From a virus, in IMG/VR virus record IMGVR_UViG_3300029258_001219, positions 1 through 38,481 of that record: a DNA stretch of 38,481 nucleotides. One strand, 5' to 3'. The number at the start of each line of letters is the position of its first letter. The stretch's first letter is position 1. The notes beneath the pieces were generated by a model, which did no database searches, had not been told where the DNA came from, and worked only from the letters and a program-made list of their open reading frames with translations. Made by a program: the position numbers and the translations under genes. Of this stretch, positions 5,582-14,582 are shown piece by piece.

Positions 5582-6584
5582 ATCTGTATTGATGCGCTTT
5601 GACCGCGCCAAGCAAGCATTGGTCGCAGCCAAGAACATTGACGAGGTAAAGCGAGTGCGTGACCAAGCAGAGGCGCTGCGATTGTATGTGCGCCAGCAGA
5701 CCGACAGCCTGCAGATGCAGAATGACATCGCCGAGATCAAGCTGCGTGCCGAGCGCCGGGCGGGCGAGTTGCTGGCAGAGATGGATAAAGCCAAGGGTTC
5801 TGCGGGGCAATTGCGGGGCCGAGATTCCTCTGGCGGTATCATCGTGAAACCGCTAGAAGATGAACCCCCAACACTTAGTGATCTCGGTATCAGCAAGTCC
5901 CAGTCCCATCGCTGGCAGACTGAGGCACAGGTGCCCGACGAGGCGTTCGAGCAGTACGTGGCCGAGACAAAGGCCAGCGACGAGGAACTGACCAGCAAAG
6001 ACCTCTACAGGCTGGGGCAGCGAGTGAAACAGGCGGAAGAACGCGAGCAGACGCGCGAGAATGTGCTGGATGCCAGCGATATTGTTGGTCAGTACCGCAC
6101 CCTCGTCATTGATCCCCCTTGGCCCGTCCAGAAGATACTCAGAGACGTTCGGCCCAACCAGGACGTGTTCGACTATCCAACAATGACGATTGACGAAATC
6201 CACCGCTTGCCCATTGGCGAGCTGGCCTATCCAGACGGATGCCACGTCTATCTGTGGACCACGCACAAGTATCTACCCACCTCCTTTGATTTGTTCAGAT
6301 CGTGGGGCGTGCGCTATCAATGCCTGATGACCTGGCACAAGAATGTTGGACCCACGCCATTTAGTTGGATGTATGATACGGAACACGTTCTATTTGGTAG
6401 GGTCGGCACGCTACAACTACTCAAGATGGGTTTGCGCCTAGGGTTCGAGGCTACGGCACAGGGTCATTCGATAAAGCCAGATGTGTTCTATGAGCGAGTC
6501 GTCGAAGCCAGTCCGTCGCCACGGCTGGAACTATTTGGCCGGCGACAGCGTGAGGGATTTGAGGTGTGGGGCAATGAGGTCTGA
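5574..6584 (+). CDS. MT-A70-family DNA N6-adenine methyltransferase
   Basis: This is a 336-residue protein. Residues 1-165 are helical, with a ParB/KorB-like flavour (SDLGISKSQSHRWQTEA), as often seen in front of phage MT-A70 domains. Residues 172-336 hold the catalytic domain: LVIDPPW with DPPW at 180-183, CHVYLWTTHKYLP, and a C-terminal FGRRQREGFEVWGNE. The enzyme would transfer a methyl group from SAM to adenine N6, probably protecting phage DNA from host nucleases. Co-transcribed with the RHH gene. The target sequence cannot be read from the protein. Confidence 0.85.
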   Translation: MSESVLMRFDRAKQALVAAKNIDEVKRVRDQAEALRLYVRQQTDSLQMQNDIAEIKLRAERRAGELLAEMDKAKGSAGQLRGRDSSGGIIVKPLEDEPPTLSDLGISKSQSHRWQTEAQVPDEAFEQYVAETKASDEELTSKDLYRLGQRVKQAEEREQTRENVLDASDIVGQYRTLVIDPPWPVQKILRDVRPNQDVFDYPTMTIDEIHRLPIGELAYPDGCHVYLWTTHKYLPTSFDLFRSWGVRYQCLMTWHKNVGPTPFSWMYDTEHVLFGRVGTLQLLKMGLRLGFEATAQGHSIKPDVFYERVVEASPSPRLELFGRRQREGFEVWGNEV

Positions 6585-7119
6585 TGTTGCGCTAGATTGG
6601 GAATGGGCCGATGGACATATGCGGGCCATCGCTAACGTGCTACAGCAAAACGCAATGCATTTGCTATCTGTCCATGTCGCCCCAGCACAGCGAGACTTGA
6701 AAAAAGCCACGGACATTATCGTCACCATTGACGGTGGCGATGTTGCAGTGAGGATACGGCGCGCTGAATACCGAGGGAAATACCGCGACCTCACCATCCG
6801 CTCGTGGCGTCGAGGCGGCGTCAAAACAGAGCTGGATAAACTAAAAGAGGGCTTTTGTGATTGGTACTTGTATGGTTGGTCAGATGGACATGGTGGTCTG
6901 GCCGATTGGTTCTTGGTAGACCTGAATAAGCTCAGGGAATCTGGCCTGCTAGAGGACGCCCCCTTCAAATCCAACCACGATAGTCGCACAGGCTTTGTCT
7001 ACATATCAGACGCCAAACTGAGAGACCGTGGTTGTATGGTATCTGAGCTGGGCGCGGACTCGCCGGAACCCGCGCAGCTTTCCCTAGAAAGCGTATGGGC
7101 CGATGCCCCGCCATCTTGA
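6574..7119 (+). CDS. Conserved-looking phage protein, possible nuclease fold
   Basis: This is a 181-residue protein; the ATG at 6574 overlaps the methyltransferase stop. The pattern ATDIIVTIDGGDVAVRIRR, followed by YRDLTIRSWR, KTELDKL, DWYLYGW and WFLVDLNKLR, recalls a family of phage proteins with an endonuclease-like alpha/beta core. The Asp and the VRIRR strand sit where PD-(D/E)XK enzymes keep their D and E/QxK, but the classic residues are not complete, so activity is uncertain. Lying right after an adenine methyltransferase, it could be a partner in DNA recognition. Low certainty. Confidence 0.6.
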   Translation: MRSDVALDWEWADGHMRAIANVLQQNAMHLLSVHVAPAQRDLKKATDIIVTIDGGDVAVRIRRAEYRGKYRDLTIRSWRRGGVKTELDKLKEGFCDWYLYGWSDGHGGLADWFLVDLNKLRESGLLEDAPFKSNHDSRTGFVYISDAKLRDRGCMVSELGADSPEPAQLSLESVWADAPPS

Positions 7120-7771
7120 CTCCGAGACCACCGACGCCGCGCCTTCTCTGCTAGAGGAGGTCCGCGTCTCCGCAGCCGAGGCGCTGTGGTACGGCAAGGT
7201 CTTCTTCGCACTCGGCACCTTTGTCTCCCTGGTTGTGTGCATCAAGACGGGGGTGGAGTGGCGGCGGGCCGTTTTCATCGTCCCATTGTGGGGGGCAGGG
7301 TCGGCCATCTGGATGTACGGCCTGACCTCTGTACTGTTCATTCGCGAGGAGCGGGCGTCCCGGCAGCAAGCGCGGCGCGGTACGACCACGCGGCTCTCCG
7401 TCGCGGAGCCACACGACGAGCTGCCGGGACGCCCCATCGTCCCGGTGACACTCGACCTGGTGCGGGGCAGCCACCACACGCTGCTGGAGATGGACATTAC
7501 CCCGGAGCTGCAAGCGTTCGCGGGGCGGGTGATAGCGTGGCGGGAGGACCCGGATGCGCCGCTTGGGGTAACGTTCAGCGAGGCGGGCTACACGAGGGCA
7601 ACGGGTGAGAGTAAGGCGGATGCGTTCATCGCCTTGCGTGACGAGATGATGGACCGGGGGCTGCTGCGCTGGAAGAACCCCGCACACCACCTGGCGGGCT
7701 ATCAGTTCCGGGCCGGGTTCGATGAGGCGATGCGGTATGTGGCTGAGTACCCCCTACCGGGGCGTACCTAG
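7103..7771 (+). CDS. Membrane-anchored protein with soluble C-terminal domain
   Basis: This is a 222-residue protein. Two transmembrane helices (near residues 33-51, VFFALGTFVSLVVCI, and 57-80, with a tryptophan-rich turn) precede a soluble domain of about 100 residues (TPELQAFAGRVIAWRED ... ALRDEMMDRGLLRW) that looks like a winged helix. The start lies inside the end of the previous gene. A membrane-tethered DNA- or protein-binding role is possible. No family recognised. Confidence 0.65.
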   Translation: MPRHLDSETTDAAPSLLEEVRVSAAEALWYGKVFFALGTFVSLVVCIKTGVEWRRAVFIVPLWGAGSAIWMYGLTSVLFIREERASRQQARRGTTTRLSVAEPHDELPGRPIVPVTLDLVRGSHHTLLEMDITPELQAFAGRVIAWREDPDAPLGVTFSEAGYTRATGESKADAFIALRDEMMDRGLLRWKNPAHHLAGYQFRAGFDEAMRYVAEYPLPGRT

Positions 7772-7833
7772 CGCCTACAGCGGCGTACAGTACGCACGCA
7801 CGGTACGGTAGGGTAGAGAAGGAGGGTAGGGGA

Positions 7834-8022
7834 GTGGCCCTGGACATCTACTTTCGGGAAGACATTGCCGGCCTTATCGTCGGTATCCTGATCGAAAAGG
7901 GCACAACGAACAGCCGCGACCTGATGGCCTTGGCGTCGTTGTGCCGCATTCCGTGGGTCAGGGTGCAGCGGGCGTACTACGCGCAGACGACCACGGCAAA
8001 AGACCCCACTACATCCCTCTAA
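7834..8022 (+). CDS. Hypothetical small protein, last gene of the rightward block
   Basis: This is a 62-residue protein with a GTG start and AAGGAGGG upstream. It contains a hydrophobic helix (IAGLIVGILIEKG) and a second helix (SRDLMALASLCRI) that could form a small helix-turn-helix. Its stop meets the convergent gene from the other strand: a 13-bp palindrome (AGTCAC-G-GTGACT, 8022-8034) covers the meeting point and both stop codons. Function unknown. Confidence 0.55.
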   Translation: MALDIYFREDIAGLIVGILIEKGTTNSRDLMALASLCRIPWVRVQRAYYAQTTTAKDPTTSL

Positions 8023-8023
8023 G

Positions 8024-8725
8024 TCACGGTGACTCTATCCGCACCACAATCGGCCCACCGTCCGGCCCCGTCACCTCGACGCGCTGCACCTCTGGCGACG
8101 GGCCGGGCTGCTCGCCCTCCGCGTACTGCTCCAGGCGGAACACGTCGTAATGCCCCGCGCCAAAGCCCGGATCGTCCACGTTGAACTGCACGACCAGCCG
8201 CACAAACCCTTCGGTGGGGATGATCTCTGGCGCGTCAAGCCGCACCCACTTCCGATCCGGTAGCGCCTCCGCGCCGTAGGTGCCCTGCCAGCCGCCCCAC
8301 ACGACGCTGCCCTCGATGGTGCCGCGCTCCATCGGGTCGCGGGCGTTGCTGCCGACGAACACGCCATCGCCGTCCACCAGGCCCAGGCGCGCCCCGCCGT
8401 TGGCGTTGGCAAAGACGTGCATGTACATCGCGCTGCCCCGCACCGCTCGCCCGCACTGCACGTAGATGCGGTTCGTGACCAGCCAGTAGGTGCCCGTGCA
8501 GCTCAGGTAGAAGCCGTTGGCGCTGAATCGGCCCTCGTACACCTCTGGGTGGCCGGCTTGGCGGTCCTTGGCGTCCATCTCCGGGCGGTTGAGTTCCGCC
8601 GGGTTGGAGGCGTCGTGCAGCCAAAAGACCTGCATCCCCTTGGGGATGGTCACCTCCGGTACACCGTGCTGGTCGTAGAAGCCGTCCTCACATCGGTTGA
8701 CGTACTGCTCGCGCCACGTGCCCAT
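8024..8725 (-). CDS. Putative virion-associated or receptor-binding protein
   Basis: This is a 233-residue protein. Beta-rich composition, many aromatic residues and Gly (FSANGFYLSCTGTYWLV, ARLGLVDGDGVFVG, VVWGGWQGTYG) suggest a jelly-roll carbohydrate-binding fold. The C-terminus is a short extended tail (VRRVEV-like EVQRVEVTGPDGGPIVVR). AGGAG precedes the ATG. It is the last gene of the late operon, next to the lysin gene, so a host-surface or glycan-binding function is plausible but not shown. Confidence 0.6.
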   Translation of the reverse strand: MGTWREQYVNRCEDGFYDQHGVPEVTIPKGMQVFWLHDASNPAELNRPEMDAKDRQAGHPEVYEGRFSANGFYLSCTGTYWLVTNRIYVQCGRAVRGSAMYMHVFANANGGARLGLVDGDGVFVGSNARDPMERGTIEGSVVWGGWQGTYGAEALPDRKWVRLDAPEIIPTEGFVRLVVQFNVDDPGFGAGHYDVFRLEQYAEGEQPGPSPEVQRVEVTGPDGGPIVVRIESP

Positions 8726-8728
8726 CGT

Positions 8729-9253
8729 CTACTCCTCTCGGCCTAGCCACTCTCGAAAGAACCAAAACTGATGCCCGCCGTCGCGCTGGCTGACGAACTT
8801 GCGCACCACCTTGTGCCGCGCCCGCTCCAGCCACCCGTTCACCCGCAGGTCCACCAAGCTCAACATGAACAGGCAGCCGCCGGTGATGTCGCCGAAGCCG
8901 CTTCGCCGTGCGCCGACCACCTCGTGGGCGATGTGCAGCGCCCACGGTGCGGGCGTGGTGACGTTCGCCGTGCCGTGAAAGTCGTGCGCCGTGCGCTCGG
9001 CCAGCGTCCACTCGCGCCCGTCCTGGTGACGCCACCACGGTTTCGTCCAGCGGTTGTAGGCGGTGTGCGCCATCCACGCCCCCAGCTCGTCGCGCTGACG
9101 GGGAAAGAGTGCCGCGCCTTCGCCCTCGATGGCCCGCGCTACGGTCCACACGTCCTCGTCCGTCTCGGTCAGCGAGCGAAGCTGCGTCTGCACGCTGCGC
9201 AGGATGGCGATGGCGTCGTCAATCTGCGCGGACAGGGCAATCAGGTCAGCCAT
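8729..9253 (-). CDS. SleB-like cell-wall hydrolase (endolysin candidate)
   Basis: About 174 residues from the ATG at 9253. After a helical lead, VARAIEGEGA (near residues 40-49) and WMAHTAYNRW match the pattern of SleB-type lytic enzymes: a conserved Glu in a helix, then a second helix ending in NR. Those enzymes cut peptidoglycan glycan strands. No signal peptide, so export would need a holin; candidates lie at 31096-31720, far from it but in the same operon. Position after the tail genes fits lysis. Catalytic Glu inferred from the pattern. Confidence 0.6.
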   Translation of the reverse strand: MADLIALSAQIDDAIAILRSVQTQLRSLTETDEDVWTVARAIEGEGAALFPRQRDELGAWMAHTAYNRWTKPWWRHQDGREWTLAERTAHDFHGTANVTTPAPWALHIAHEVVGARRSGFGDITGGCLFMLSLVDLRVNGWLERARHKVVRKFVSQRDGGHQFWFFREWLGREE

Positions 9254-9431
9254 CGTCACACTCCGTCTCGGCCTGTTCCATCATCGCCCGCACCCGCGCC
9301 TCGGCGATGCGGTCACGGATCGCGCTGTCCACCAGCGCCAGCGCACGCAGCGCCGTGGCATCGTCCAGCCCGTCGCTGACGGCGAACTGCACCGCGCCGC
9401 CTGCCCCGATCTGCACCGTCATGATGTGCAT
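9246..9431 (-). CDS. Hypothetical small protein
   Basis: This is a 61-residue protein starting MHIMTVQIGAGGAVQFAV, with AAGGAGGACGG directly before the ATG. The N-terminal half is beta-like and the second half helical (ALALVDSAIRDRIAEARVRAMM). It lies between the fibre and lysin genes and overlaps the lysin start. It may be a fibre chaperone or a small structural protein; unknown. Confidence 0.65.
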   Translation of the reverse strand: MHIMTVQIGAGGAVQFAVSDGLDDATALRALALVDSAIRDRIAEARVRAMMEQAETECDDG

Positions 9432-9440
9432 CCGTCCTCC

Positions 9441-11042
9441 TTAGGCCAGCGTGAAGATGGGCATAAAGTACATCTGGTCCGTAATCTGCCCCCCGTCGTC
9501 TTGCACGTAGACTTTCAGGAACCCGGCGCGTGTCGCGGTCGTCACCTCGGCCTCGGCCACAATCGAGTTGGTCAGCGACGACGCTGCCGCCGTGCCCCGG
9601 AAGCGAATCAGGTCCTGGTCCACGTCGGCCTGGTAGAGGTAGAGCGGGGGAATGGCGCCGCTGGAGCTGGATTGCGTGGCGTCGATCTTGCCCAGCGGGG
9701 ACGTGGTGCCCGCGCCCAGGCGCTCGGTGTCGGTGACGACGACGTTGCTGGCGTTATTGGCGTCGATGTAGGTGCCCTGGTCGCTCCACAGCCCCGTGCC
9801 GCCGCCGGCGGTCAAACTCTTCCACTCGGAGCCGTTGTAGTAGTAGAGGTCATTGTCCGTGTCGGCATAGAGGTCGCCCTCTGCGGCGCTGCCCGGCGGG
9901 TCGGCCTGCGGCGTGAGGCGCACCTCGCCGTCCACGTGCAGCAGACGGGCGGGCGAGGTCGTGCCGATGCCGACGGTGCCATCGCCGCCCATGTGCATCA
10001 CCAGCACCTGGTTGTCGTCGCTGGTCCCGCCGTGCAGGTAGAAGCGCAGGCCATTGTTGGCCGCTGTCGAAGAGACGGTGGTCTGGATGCTGTGGTGGAT
10101 GTCCGCATCCGCAGCATAGCCGATCTTGATCGAGCGGCCATAGGAGCCGTCATAGTCGCCGGAGTCGATGAACACCGTGCCGCGTACGTCCAGCTCTTCC
10201 AGCGGCGAGGTCGCGCCGATGGCCACCTTCCCGGCGTCGGTGATGACGAATGACCCGTAGTTGTCCGGGTAGATGTATGCCCCGTCATCTGTCCACAGCC
10301 CCGTGCCGCCGCCGGCGGTGAGATCGTCCCAGCCCGTCCCGTTGTAGTAGTAGAGGTTGTGGTCGGCGTCGGCGTAGATGTCGCCCTCGACCGGGCTCGC
10401 CGGCGTGCTGCTGAGGGCCAGATGCACCATCCCGTCGCTGTTGACGTGGAAAATCTCGGTATCGCCGGAGTCGATGATGGACAGCTTGGAATCGCCCGCC
10501 GCGTCAGCCAGCTTGAGCACCAGGTCGCTGTCGCCGCCCGTGGCGTCATCGTCCAGGTACAGCTCTATCGTGTCGTCGTTGGACCCGCCGACGAATTGCA
10601 GCTTGGGCGAGTCGCCGTCGCCATCGTCCAGGATGAGCCCCACCAGCACGGTCGTGTTGCCGTCGGCGTCGCAGTCCACCGCTTGCGGGTCCTCGTCGCT
10701 GGCATAGAGCTCGCTGATCTGCGTGGCCACGGCGGGGCGCAGCGGGGGCACGAACGACCCGCCGCTCGTCTCGCAGAAGCCGATCACGAACCACTTGTTT
10801 TGCTTGTCGCCCACCAGCCGCCGCACCCACACGTAATCGTTGGCGCTGAGATCGAACATCGCGCCCGACGCCCGCGCCTCGCAGTAGACGACCTCGCCCG
10901 TCTCCTCTAGCTGGCAGGTGATGCCTTCTGTGTCCCAATTGGTGACGCCAGACACCTTGGCCCGGCGCAGCTCGCTCTCCTCGAACGCCTGCTTTTTGCT
11001 CTTGGCTTGCAGCGCCTGGCCCAGCATCGTGCCTCTAGTCAT
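9441..11042 (-). CDS. Tail fibre or spike protein with internal repeats
   Basis: This is a 533-residue protein. An N-terminal domain of about 110 residues (possible tail-tip attachment) is followed by Asp/Gly-rich repeats. One unit, GDIYADADHNLYYYNGTGW ... LTAGGGTGLW, near residues 220-250, recurs about 175 residues later as GDLYADTDNDLYYYNGSEW ... LTAGGGTGLW. Each is followed by a segment with GATSPLEELDV or GTTSPARLLHV, typical of trimeric phage fibres. Adhesion to the host surface is the likely role. Its start overlaps the end of the tail-tip gene by eight bases. Confidence 0.75.
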   Translation of the reverse strand: MTRGTMLGQALQAKSKKQAFEESELRRAKVSGVTNWDTEGITCQLEETGEVVYCEARASGAMFDLSANDYVWVRRLVGDKQNKWFVIGFCETSGGSFVPPLRPAVATQISELYASDEDPQAVDCDADGNTTVLVGLILDDGDGDSPKLQFVGGSNDDTIELYLDDDATGGDSDLVLKLADAAGDSKLSIIDSGDTEIFHVNSDGMVHLALSSTPASPVEGDIYADADHNLYYYNGTGWDDLTAGGGTGLWTDDGAYIYPDNYGSFVITDAGKVAIGATSPLEELDVRGTVFIDSGDYDGSYGRSIKIGYAADADIHHSIQTTVSSTAANNGLRFYLHGGTSDDNQVLVMHMGGDGTVGIGTTSPARLLHVDGEVRLTPQADPPGSAAEGDLYADTDNDLYYYNGSEWKSLTAGGGTGLWSDQGTYIDANNASNVVVTDTERLGAGTTSPLGKIDATQSSSSGAIPPLYLYQADVDQDLIRFRGTAAASSLTNSIVAEAEVTTATRAGFLKVYVQDDGGQITDQMYFMPIFTLA

Positions 11043-12579
11043 CGCTGTTTTCCCCCACGTCGTTGGGCGACTGGCTGGCCCGCTCGCTCATGCGGATGTG
11101 CCCCCGCCACGTACCCAAACCGGGGTCGAGGTCAAAGTCCATCGAGGTCACGTAGAAATTGCCCTCGTTGTCGTAGGCGATCTCGGTGTTGGTCACGCGG
11201 TCGCTATCGGGCGTGAAGGTCAGGTTGGCCGGCTCGTAGAGGTCGAGATGGTGAAACAGGAAGAGCGACAGGTCGATCTGCGCCGTGCCGCAGAGCTTGT
11301 GATAGTAGCGTGCCGCCCACGTCTCCAGCGTCGGCGCATCCTCGCAGATCAGCCCCGTCAGCCGCTCCAGACTGCCCGCGCTCTGGCGAGAGCCGTCCGC
11401 CGGGTAGCGCGCCCAAATCTCTGACAGGTCGCCCTTGATGCCGGTGAGCGCCACCTGCTGCACCGGCGGGTCGCCCAGCGCCGCGCCGTTGCCGCCGGGA
11501 TTGGGGTCGGCATATTGCTCCAGGTCGATGGCCTCGAACAGTTCTGTCGTCCAGGTCAGCACGTTGGTATAGGGCGGTGGCCCTTCCGACCCGGCGCTCT
11601 CATAGTCCAGATACCAGCGCACGTCCGCGTCGGGAATGACGTGGAAATCGCCCAGCTTGGTGCAGTAGATCGCGCCAAAGCTGCGCTTCGCCACATCTTC
11701 CAGCACGTCCCACATCGGTCCGCGCGACAGCTTGAGGTTGGTCACGCTCGTGTCGTCGTCAAAGAGCCAGCAGTTGTGGCGCTTGTTGAAATCGTCCATC
11801 AGTACCCACCAGATCGGATCCAGCACCTTGAGCGATGCGTCGGTCAAGTCGTCGCCGCTGCCGGACGTGGCGAACACCATCTCGATCAGCGTGGCCCGCC
11901 GCATCATCTTTTCGGGCGAGACCAGCGTGAACTCCATGTAGGTGTGCATGTGGTCCTCATGCACGCGGCGCGGATCGGACACGTAGCCGTAGAACACGCC
12001 ATCGGCCCACTTGTAGCCGCCGAACGTATCCTCTGAACCGTTCCAATAGTCGTTGACCACCAGCAGCACGGCCGCGTTGCGGTCGAATGCATCGCAGTCG
12101 CCGTAGGCCCGCACGGTCATCTCCCAGCCGCCGCTCTGGATGTCAGCGTGGAAGTTGGTCACGGCGCCCACGGTCATCTCGTCCGTGCCGTAGGCCACAT
12201 AAGCATAGTTGTTCTGGCTGTTGCCATCGGTGACGAGCTTGATCGTCGCATAGCCCGACCCGGAGGCCGGCGCGGTATAGTCGGCGGTGCCGTCGGTATT
12301 GTCGGTGAGCGTCCCATCGCCGGCGGCCTTGGTGAACGTGTGGCCCGTGGCGGCGGTGCGGTCGTGCTGCTGCGAGTCGGTGCCGTCGAGGACGATGGTG
12401 CCGGAGTTGGCGACCCACGCAAAGCGCGGGTAGATGTTGACCATGTCCAGCCACGAGATGGCTCCGCCAGTCACGCTGAGGATGCCCGATGGCGTCCAGG
12501 TCGGCAGGACCACGAACTGGCAGTCGGCCCGCTGGTGGTGGCTTTTGAGCTTGGCGAGCTGGGGGGCGCTGAGAGCCAT
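11035..12579 (-). CDS. Tail tip or baseplate-type protein with Ig-like insert
   Basis: This is a 514-residue protein placed where siphoviruses encode the tail-tip hub. An insert near residues 60-115 (TFTKAAGDGTLTDNTDG, TADYTAPASGSGYATI) resembles a bacterial Ig-like domain. The rest (WEMTVRAYGDCDAFDR, RAATLIEMV-like helices, FGAIYCTKLGDFHVIPD) resembles phage proteins of the tail-hub class, but I cannot name a family firmly. The C-terminus is acidic. Confidence 0.6.
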   Translation of the reverse strand: MALSAPQLAKLKSHHQRADCQFVVLPTWTPSGILSVTGGAISWLDMVNIYPRFAWVANSGTIVLDGTDSQQHDRTAATGHTFTKAAGDGTLTDNTDGTADYTAPASGSGYATIKLVTDGNSQNNYAYVAYGTDEMTVGAVTNFHADIQSGGWEMTVRAYGDCDAFDRNAAVLLVVNDYWNGSEDTFGGYKWADGVFYGYVSDPRRVHEDHMHTYMEFTLVSPEKMMRRATLIEMVFATSGSGDDLTDASLKVLDPIWWVLMDDFNKRHNCWLFDDDTSVTNLKLSRGPMWDVLEDVAKRSFGAIYCTKLGDFHVIPDADVRWYLDYESAGSEGPPPYTNVLTWTTELFEAIDLEQYADPNPGGNGAALGDPPVQQVALTGIKGDLSEIWARYPADGSRQSAGSLERLTGLICEDAPTLETWAARYYHKLCGTAQIDLSLFLFHHLDLYEPANLTFTPDSDRVTNTEIAYDNEGNFYVTSMDFDLDPGLGTWRGHIRMSERASQSPNDVGENSDD

Positions 12580-12582
12580 CGG

Positions 12583-12939
12583 CTATCCCGTGATGACCAG
12601 GCGCATCGAGCAGCCCTGCACGACGCGGCCCCGGTAAGTGAGCTGCGGCTCCTCGGCATAGGCCGTGACCGAGCGCCACGAGGTCCACGACCCGCCCGAC
12701 GTGCGCGGCGGAATGACGAACGTGCCGGAGCTGTTCTTGTTGGTGTTCCAATCGTCCCACAGCTCGATGAACGAGGCCAGCGAGATGACGTCCCACGTGA
12801 CCACGCCCTGCTCCAGCCCCTGCGCGACGGGCTTGCCGCTGGCATAGCGCCCGACGACCGGCGCGGGCTCCGGCGTGTAGCCGTCCGGATCGGGGCAGGT
12901 GGTCAGCAAGCTGTTCCAGACCTTGAAGTAGCTGCTCAT
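12583..12939 (-). CDS. Putative minor tail protein
   Basis: This is a 118-residue protein; the ATG at 12939 shares its A with the tape-measure stop (TAATG) and has GGAGG close upstream. Mostly beta with many Trp, Tyr and Ser residues (SGKPVAQGLEQGVVTWDVIS, SWTSWRSVTAYAEEP). Its position directly after the tape measure and before the tail-tip protein suggests a distal-tail or tail-tip component. Confidence 0.65.
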   Translation of the reverse strand: MSSYFKVWNSLLTTCPDPDGYTPEPAPVVGRYASGKPVAQGLEQGVVTWDVISLASFIELWDDWNTNKNSSGTFVIPPRTSGGSWTSWRSVTAYAEEPQLTYRGRVVQGCSMRLVITG

Positions 12940-14582
12940 TATCCTCCGCTCCAGGCGGCGAACGCGGGCGACCGCTGTGCCCCGCCGCCCGACCAGCCGC
13001 TCATGATGTCGTCGTTGTTGCGCCCGATCTCGTTCTGGGTGTAGGCCCGCAGCGCGCCCTCGTCGTCTACGGTGACGTGGACCTCGACCTCCTGGCTGGG
13101 CTGGATGCCCGCGACCTTGCTGAACCACTTTTGGCCCAGCTCCTCGCCGCCGAACAGCTTGCCCGCCCCGAACGCCGCGACGCTGGCCACGTTGCGCGTC
13201 GGCTGCACGCCCGCGCGCTGGCCCCACGCCGTGCGCGAGATGGCCTCGTTCCCGGCCAGCCCCAGGCCCAGGCCACCAGCGACGGCAGCGCCAACACCCA
13301 GTGCCGATAGCCCACCGCCTGCCGCCGCAGCGGTTCCGGCGGCTCCCGCACCTCCCGCTGGCGTACTGCCAAGGGTCAGCCCTGTGCCCGCTGCTTGACC
13401 CGCTGTTGCCGCAGCACCACCGCCACTTAACAGTCGGCCCGCCCCCTTCATCGCCAGCCCGCCCAGAGCCTTGCCGCCGCCGAGCGGCCCCAGCGCGAGC
13501 GCCCCGCCGACCAGTGCCTTTTGCGCCCAGCCGGGCATGTCCAGGAACGCGCCCACCAGCCGCACCACCGTGTCGGCGATCTTGCCGATGCCGCCTGCGA
13601 TGGCGTCCAGCCGCTCCGGGGTCAGCCAGTCCAGGAAGGCGATCACGGCGTCGACCAGGTGGTTGGCGATCTTGTCGGCCAGCGCCACGACGGTCTCCTC
13701 GTTGGCCTCCAGCCAGTCCATCAGCCGGATCAGCGCCTCGACCACGCGGTCCAGGATCTGCTCGCCGATGGCCCGCTTGAACGCCTCCCATCGCTCGCGC
13801 AGCCGGTCCAGGGCCGTGGCCGACTCGTCAATGTTGGCCCCGACGATGCCGAGCTGATCGAGCGCCTGCACCACGTCCGTGGCCGTCTTTTCCACCGCTT
13901 CCCCGCCGCGCAGGATGGACGTGTAGCGTCCGAGCTGCTGCTCGCCGCCGTCGCCAACGCCCAGCGCCTCCTCGATGCGCTTCTGGCTGCGCCCCAGCGC
14001 CGTCGCCGCCGCCTCGACGTTGCCGGCCATCAGGTCGTTGACGATCTGCATCTGCTCCGTGGCGGACAGGTCGGGCCGGAAGGCGACCACGCGCCGCAGC
14101 GCCTCCAGGTAGGCGTCCCACTGTGCCGGGTCGAACGCGCCTTCCGCGTCGCGCAGGCGGCCCACCACGTCGGGGATGCCGGACGCCAGCTCGTCAAAGC
14201 TCGCGCCGGTGCGCAGGGCCAGCGTTTGCAGGTCGCTCAGGACCCGGTTGGCGCTCTCGGCGCTGCCGGTCATGTTGGTCAGCGCCGCCGTCATCTTGCG
14301 TAGCTGCACGGCGGGCTGGATGATGGACTCAAAGAGGCGCGTGGTGATGTCGAGCAGGGTCTGGAACGCCTCGCGCAGGAAGAATACCTTGGCGGCCAGG
14401 TCGGTGAGCGACTGGATGCCGCGCTTGCCCATATCGCCCAGGGCACGACCCACACGCCCGGCGGTGTTGGGGATGCTCTTGAGCCGGTCGTCTACGCCGC
14501 GCGTGGCCCGCTCGACGCGCTCCATCGCTTGCGAGACGCGCTCGCGTGCATTGAGCTCAATCCCGAGTCGCTTATCTGCCAT
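12939..14582 (-). CDS. Tape measure protein
   Basis: This is a 547-residue protein. It opens with a helical, charged segment typical of tape measures (GIELNARERVSQAMERVERAT), continues with long helices, and has a Gly/Ala-rich hydrophobic stretch near residues 360-460. Just before it are the tail chaperone and its frameshift extension, the invariant layout of siphovirus tails. At about 0.15 nm per residue the tail would be near 80 nm (estimate). No peptidase or lysozyme domain was seen inside it. Confidence 0.85.
   Translation of the reverse strand: MADKRLGIELNARERVSQAMERVERATRGVDDRLKSIPNTAGRVGRALGDMGKRGIQSLTDLAAKVFFLREAFQTLLDITTRLFESIIQPAVQLRKMTAALTNMTGSAESANRVLSDLQTLALRTGASFDELASGIPDVVGRLRDAEGAFDPAQWDAYLEALRRVVAFRPDLSATEQMQIVNDLMAGNVEAAATALGRSQKRIEEALGVGDGGEQQLGRYTSILRGGEAVEKTATDVVQALDQLGIVGANIDESATALDRLRERWEAFKRAIGEQILDRVVEALIRLMDWLEANEETVVALADKIANHLVDAVIAFLDWLTPERLDAIAGGIGKIADTVVRLVGAFLDMPGWAQKALVGGALALGPLGGGKALGGLAMKGAGRLLSGGGAAATAGQAAGTGLTLGSTPAGGAGAAGTAAAAGGGLSALGVGAAVAGGLGLGLAGNEAISRTAWGQRAGVQPTRNVASVAAFGAGKLFGGEELGQKWFSKVAGIQPSQEVEVHVTVDDEGALRAYTQNEIGRNNDDIMSGWSGGGAQRSPAFAAWSGG

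Noticed and set aside
8022-8034. Bidirectional terminator between convergent genes
   Set aside because: The 13-bp palindrome is too short to make a stable terminator hairpin and no T-run flanks it.
9129-10253. Long plus-strand frame opposite the fibre gene
   Set aside because: A GC-bias shadow of the fibre gene: composition is His/Arg/Val-rich with no domain and no ribosome site.
12583-13791. Full 402-codon frame across the tape-measure gene
   Set aside because: Only its last 118 codons look like protein; the rest is an Arg/Gly-rich shadow of the tape measure, and a supported ATG lies at 12939.
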